A stretch of 64,000 nt of DNA from Endomychus coccineus (lineage: Eukaryota > Arthropoda > Insecta > Coleoptera > Endomychidae). The stretch covers positions 83,238,116 to 83,302,115 of the forward strand of contig OY294068.1 in NCBI GenBank assembly GCA_958510875.1, read 5' to 3'. A program made the translations under genes and the position numbers. Each line of letters opens with the position of its first letter. The first letter of the stretch is position 1. This document shows, one piece after another, positions 60,203-64,000 of this stretch. Under the pieces are notes generated by a model that saw only the letters and a program-made list of their open reading frames with translations, was not told the DNA's origin and made no database searches.

Positions 60203-60595
60203 ATGTTGATCAATTCGCCAAATATGTATAATGAATTATATTCTCACAAAGATAATATGTTACAGGTAACCTGTAGGATGAATTTTATTAAGCCGAAGTA
60301 TATTCATTGCTCGAAGCTGGCAAAAGTGGAGCAACACTGTATATATGAAGAAAACGAACAAGTTGTACCTATTTATGCCATAAATTTATTTTTAAATGAA
60401 CATTTTGAATTTGCAGGTAGTATATCATTTATTTACCCAACACTAGGTGGTGCAAAGCTAGAGTTAACGTACACTAAAAATAGTATTTTGTTCACCAAAA
60501 TCAGTGTGAATCCAACACTAGGTAGTGCAGAGCTAGAGTTAACATACACTGGAAACAGTATTTTTTTTATCAAAGTCAGTGTGATATTACACTAA
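60203..60595 (+). CDS. Unrecognised 130-codon frame ending in a 25-codon duplication
   Basis: An open plus-strand frame between the satellite array and the right end of the insert. Its first 70 residues include MLQVTCRMNFIKPKYIHCSK and YAINLFLNEHFEFAG, and they resemble nothing I know. The last part is a tandem repeat of 75 bp (about 60436-60510 and 60511-60585) giving PTLG.A.LELTYT.NSI.F. twice. The repeated part carries aacacta/tagagtta words found elsewhere in the element ends, so it is probably non-coding element sequence. The front part could be captured host sequence: a ttgcag word precedes the repeat. Confidence 0.25.
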   Translation: MLINSPNMYNELYSHKDNMLQVTCRMNFIKPKYIHCSKLAKVEQHCIYEENEQVVPIYAINLFLNEHFEFAGSISFIYPTLGGAKLELTYTKNSILFTKISVNPTLGSAELELTYTGNSIFFIKVSVILH

Positions 60596-60894
60596 AATAA
60601 TAATTTGGATACATTTACATTTGTTAATTCACACAATTCAGAGTTTCTCAATGTTTATTTGTACACCGGCTAGATTTGTTTTCAACTCTGAGTTATGATG
60701 CATCTCATGTGCTATAGTGTAGAAGATACTCTAAATAAAACGACTATTCAACACTAACGTTAGAGTAAAGTTACCATTGAAATTTACTCTAGATGCAAAG
60801 TGAATATTTCACACTAAAAACATTGGACCTATATAGAATGATTTTAGTGTTACTTAGAGTGAAATTTTCACTCTAAATTTTGTACTGTGTAATG

Positions 60895-61212
60895 ACACAT
60901 TTTGGTGATGATTCATCGAGCTTCTGTACAGTAGCACGTCATGTACAAAATTCAATTTTCATCCCTCATATTGCCAGATGTGGCCAGAATTATTATGAAG
61001 ACAAAAAATTAAAAATCATCGGGATTTGATGAAATTTCTCTCTTAAAAACAATTCCACATTAACGTTCCTCCTTTGACTCGCATGATAAACTTATCCTTG
61101 GACGCAGGTACCTTTCCAGATATGTTCAAATTAGCAATCATCTTTCCCTTACACAAAAAGGAAACACAACTGATATAGAGAATTACCGTCAGATTTCACT
61201 GCTCTCTGAGAT
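60895..61212 (+). pseudogene. Continuation of the split LINE: start of reverse transcriptase
   Basis: Across frames the plus strand reads HVQNSIFIPHIARCG, KLKSSGFDEISLLKTIPH and INLSLDAGTFPDMFKLAIIF. Then come PLHKKGN and DIENYRQISLLSEIA, the fingers of a Jockey/CR1 reverse transcriptase (KkkGs..d..NYRPISLLs). This follows logically from the linker cut at 57903, showing that the 3-kb element was inserted. The sequence breaks off after LLSEIA, where an R1-like LINE begins. Confidence 0.8.
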
Positions 61213-61214
61213 AG

Positions 61215-63036
61215 CAGATAATGAGATACCTAATCGTTTTCTGAGGAGGGACTCAATTCATAGATCTCCAGTCAGGATCGGAGCTTCTCCTGTCACTGGT
61301 GGAGACGAGCAAAGGTTGCCAGATGAGGAAACACGTGAGACCCCTGAAACAAGCCAATCATACAAGAGAAACAGAATAGACTCTAAAAAGGATAAGGCGA
61401 GTAATTATGAGAATAGCCAGATGGAAGTCCCGGAAAATTGGATGAAATTCAAAAATATAATGGAAAGTTTATCCCAACACATCAGGCCAGCTAAATAAAG
61501 TTGTCAAAGATATGTATAAACCAAAGAAGAAAATAACGGATATATCTGGAAAAACTCCAGAGTGACGAAATGGAGAAATGGTTACACGAGGTCTCATCTG
61601 GAACAGAGGGAAAAGAAAAAGAGTGGAGAACTGAAGCATCAAACCTAAGCATGCAAATGAAGCAAATGAAAGATCTGCCCAAAAATAAAATAGAAAACAT
61701 CACCTCCCATAAGGTACAATATGCGAGCTGTGAAGAATAACAACTCAAATGTACCAGAAGGCAGCTGCTGAGACCAGATGATAGCTATGAGAGCTTTAAA
61801 CAAATCTCGGAAGAAGACTGGCGGGATGGGATCTTCTCAAAAATCCAAATCTATCGCGGAAATATATGAGAGATAGCAAGCGAACAGGTAATGATCCTTC
61901 CTTGTAGGGTGATGGACAAACTTGGTGGCGAGGAGGATCTCGGAAGGCAAGGTAAATCGAAGGGTGAAGTAGCAATGATGATACACTCGCTGGGCTTTCC
62001 CGATGAAGAAGGAAACGTTACCCACAAGTCTAGGGTGATACTCTATTCAATCATCTCAAATGGGGGCGTTATCAAGAGGCAGATGACGAGAACATATTGC
62101 GAGCAATGAGAAGTGTTAAAGCTTTTATGATACGCCTGGGAAAAATCAAATTAGTTATTCCTGAAATGGAGGGAATAAATGGACTAATGATGAGTAGGTT
62201 ATTGGAATTTCAGTTTGCAGACTCGGCAATAGAAATAAAACTAGTTGAAGAACCCGATGATAACCAGCCACCAAGGCCAAAACAAAAAGATGCTGAGGCC
62301 ACTGTAACTGACACTCCTGCAAAACAGAGGAAAACGAAACAGGATGCGCTACTCTTGAAAAGGCCCAATGTCAGCTATGCAGACCTGCTCAAAACAGTGA
62401 GACAAAAAGTAAATCCCAGCGAGCTCGGGGTCAAGATTAAGGACCTCAAGAAGACCAAAAGTGTAGACCTACTCCTCACTGTGAGAGATAAAGTTAATAA
62501 GCTAGGATTTCCAAAGGAAAAACTTCAGCAAACCGTATCTAACATCACTCCTTGTGAGTAAAACACTACTTCACATGAAAGACCTGGATGAGGTGACTTC
62601 TATCGAAAAAATTAGAGATGCCATCATGAACGCTATATCGATGAAGCCAGGAGACCTAGAGGTGAAAGCCCTCCGGCCTGCTTTCGCTAATAAACAAAAT
62701 GTGACGGTTGTTCTCAACCAAGCAGAAGCGAAAAAACTGTTAGATATGGGAAAGATAAGAATTGGGTGGGAACCGTGTAGGATCTTAGAAAGAAAAAAGA
62801 ACTCGAATGTTTCAGATGCTGGATATACGGTCATACAAAAGCTGAATGCAAGGGAACAGACAGGGAAAATCCATGCATTAAATGCACCCAGCAGTGACAC
62901 AAGTCAGCGGATTGCACGAACAACCCCTTCAGCATACACTGCAAACTGGAAGGACACCAATCCTCGAGACCGAAGTGATCAGGTATTGAGGATGGAAGGA
63001 AACAGCGGGAGGTGCTCCAACAGACTGAAAACATAA
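61215..63036 (+). pseudogene. R1-like LINE ORF1 (gag-like) with zinc knuckles, frameshifted
   Basis: It starts around RDSIHRSPVRIGASPVTGGD at 61243, with a polar N-terminal part to 61498 and a broken middle. Better-preserved segments follow at 62097-62561 (RPNVSYADLLKTVRQKVNPS, LLLTVRDKVNKLGFPKEKLQ) and 62554-63036 (VTSIEKIRDAIMNAISMKPG, NVTVVLNQAEAKKLLDMGKI). In the other frame at about 62810-62930 lie the CCHC knuckles CFRCWIYGHTKAEC and CIKC...HKSADC. This is the usual layout of R1/Jockey-group gag proteins that bind their own RNA. Several frameshifts and one stop inside a knuckle show decay. Confidence 0.8.
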
Positions 63037-63039
63037 TTT

Positions 63040-64000
63040 AAATATGAAGTTTCTCCAAATCAACACCTTCAGAAGACGTCCATGACTTAGCATTGGCCAC
63101 GGCAAGGGAAATTGGTGCTCAAATTACCCTAATGGTTGAACCAAACCGTAATGCTATCAGAACTAGGAAAGATTGGACGTATGATGCAAACTTAGATACA
63201 GCCATCAAAATAAATAATTGTGATGTCAATATAAATGAATACGGCAAAGGGCGCAGTTTCACATATATAGTTATGCCAGACTTCGCACTTCATAACTGCT
63301 ACGCATCTCCAAATGATGAACTTGAAGATCTGGAAGGCATTCTCCGGGATATCGTTAAACTCATAAGACTGAGTAAAGTGGAGGCAATCATAGTGGGAGA
63401 CTTCAACAGAAAATCTCAAAAATGGGGCCTGGATATAACAGACAGGAGAGGGCAGATAGTTACGGAATGGCTGGCAGAAAACGACCTCGTGGTAGTGAAT
63501 GAAGGGAACAGACCCACATTCCATAGAGGAAACTATACCTCCATTCTGAATCTAACGATAGCTACTACCGATATTAAGAAGAGAATCACGAATTGGGAAG
63601 TGAGTGACCTGGAATCCTTGAGCGACCTTAACTACATCGTTTTTTAAGTCGCACCCAACTCAAAACCGCAGCAGACAACACACGGTAGCAAAAGCTGGCA
63701 GACCAAAAAACTAGACAAGCAAAAATTATAAAACCTGACTGTCTCAGTTCGAGAGGAGGACATCAATCCATCTGCAGAAGCCCTCACTCAGACACTGACT
63801 GAAATCTGTGACCTAACAATGCCTAAGAGGAACGAAGACCCATCTACTGGTGGAATAACGATATTGTCCAGAAACGTAAGAATTGCTATCGGAAGAGACG
63901 ATTATATACAAGAAATATGAGGAGGAACCTATCAGTTGAAAGTCAGCGCCTATGGGAGGACTATGGAGCGAGCAAGAAAATACTTCAAATAAGTATAAAA
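63040..64000 (+). pseudogene. R1-like LINE ORF2 endonuclease, runs off the window
   Basis: Frame 63093-63647 gives LATAREIGAQITLMVEPNRN, EAIIVGDFNRKSQKWGLDIT (the GDFNa....WG..vt motif), GQIVTEWLAENDLVVVNEGN, PTFHRGNYTSILNLTIATTD and NWEVSDLESLSDLNYIVF. In the last of these the catalytic SDH reads SDL. After a frameshift the linker continues with VYWWNNDIVQKRKNCYRKRR up to the edge. The family has a sequence-specific or loosely specific apurinic-type endonuclease that nicks the target for reverse transcription. The reverse transcriptase would lie beyond the window. The lost His suggests a dead enzyme. Confidence 0.85.

Larger units (their letters stand above)
57904..60891. mobile_element. 3-kb non-autonomous element with terminal hairpins and an internal satellite array
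   Basis: The left end reads tacacagtaaaaaat and the right end, inverted, tacacagtacaaaat. Just inside the left end is a perfect 11-bp-arm hairpin (57949-57972, ttaacagtgaa). Just inside the right end is the matching form (60854-60876, ttagagtgaaa). It splits the ORF2 of a LINE: the endonuclease and linker stop at its left border and reverse-transcriptase sequence resumes at the right border. No transposase is visible, and the target duplication is unclear (perhaps ACAC). It holds an 87-codon hydrophobic frame of doubtful reality (58133-58396), the 219-bp satellite array, a 130-codon frame (60203-60595) and a 75-bp tandem duplication. Confidence 0.7.

Overview
The window looks like AT-rich animal nuclear DNA, most likely from an insect. 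The evidence is GT-AG introns (one only 58 bp long) in a recognisable dipeptidase gene, plus a transposon mix familiar from insect genomes: R1-like, Jockey/CR1-like and Penelope retroelements, copia and gypsy remnants, mariner/Tc1, hAT, Harbinger and Helitron pieces. A beetle or similar insect is possible, but the order cannot be fixed from the sequence. Nothing suggests a bacterium: there are no operons, ribosome binding sites, CRISPR arrays or rRNA.

The one convincing host gene runs on the minus strand from about 16.7 kb (or 16.96 kb) leftwards past 1.45 kb and out of the window. It encodes a membrane/renal-type dipeptidase (DPEP family). I could trace eight consecutive coding exons with matching GT-AG borders and compatible phases, plus a weaker first-exon candidate. 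All metal ligands and the other active-site residues expected for the family are present and no stop interrupts the chain. The last exon or exons lie to the left of the window. Its introns are full of element fragments: a 1-kb foldback element, LINE pieces on both strands, a gypsy integrase tail, a Harbinger piece and a 301-bp hAT-type MITE with an exact 8-bp target duplication.

From 17 to 25.7 kb lies nested LTR-retrotransposon debris: a copia-type element (+), cut off inside its reverse transcriptase by a gypsy-type gag (-) with a long leader/LTR-like block, then a second gypsy piece (+). From 27 to 35 kb come a LINE tail with a small coding-like duplication, a 2.7-kb foldback element of the same family as the first, and a Penelope-like element. 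From 35 to 40 kb are LINE RT debris, a Helitron helicase piece, a pair of inverted and circularly permuted 240-bp repeats, and a mariner-type element with very long inverted ends. From 40 to 54.6 kb there is AT-rich DNA with a retroviral-type integrase fragment, a LINE endonuclease fragment, a hAT transposase, a second Penelope element, a 306-bp tandem repeat, a Tc1 pseudogene and the 3' end of an R1-like LINE.

The right end (55.2-64 kb) is a stack of insertions. A CR1/Jockey-type LINE (ORF1 plus ORF2) is split by a 3-kb element with similar ends and terminal hairpins, which carries eight 219-bp satellite monomers ordered as two copies of a four-monomer higher-order unit. The LINE is then cut by an R1-like LINE that runs off the window edge. 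The elements are decayed and probably immobile. The points most worth a second look are the foldback family, the permuted repeat beside the Helitron piece, and the satellite-bearing insert.
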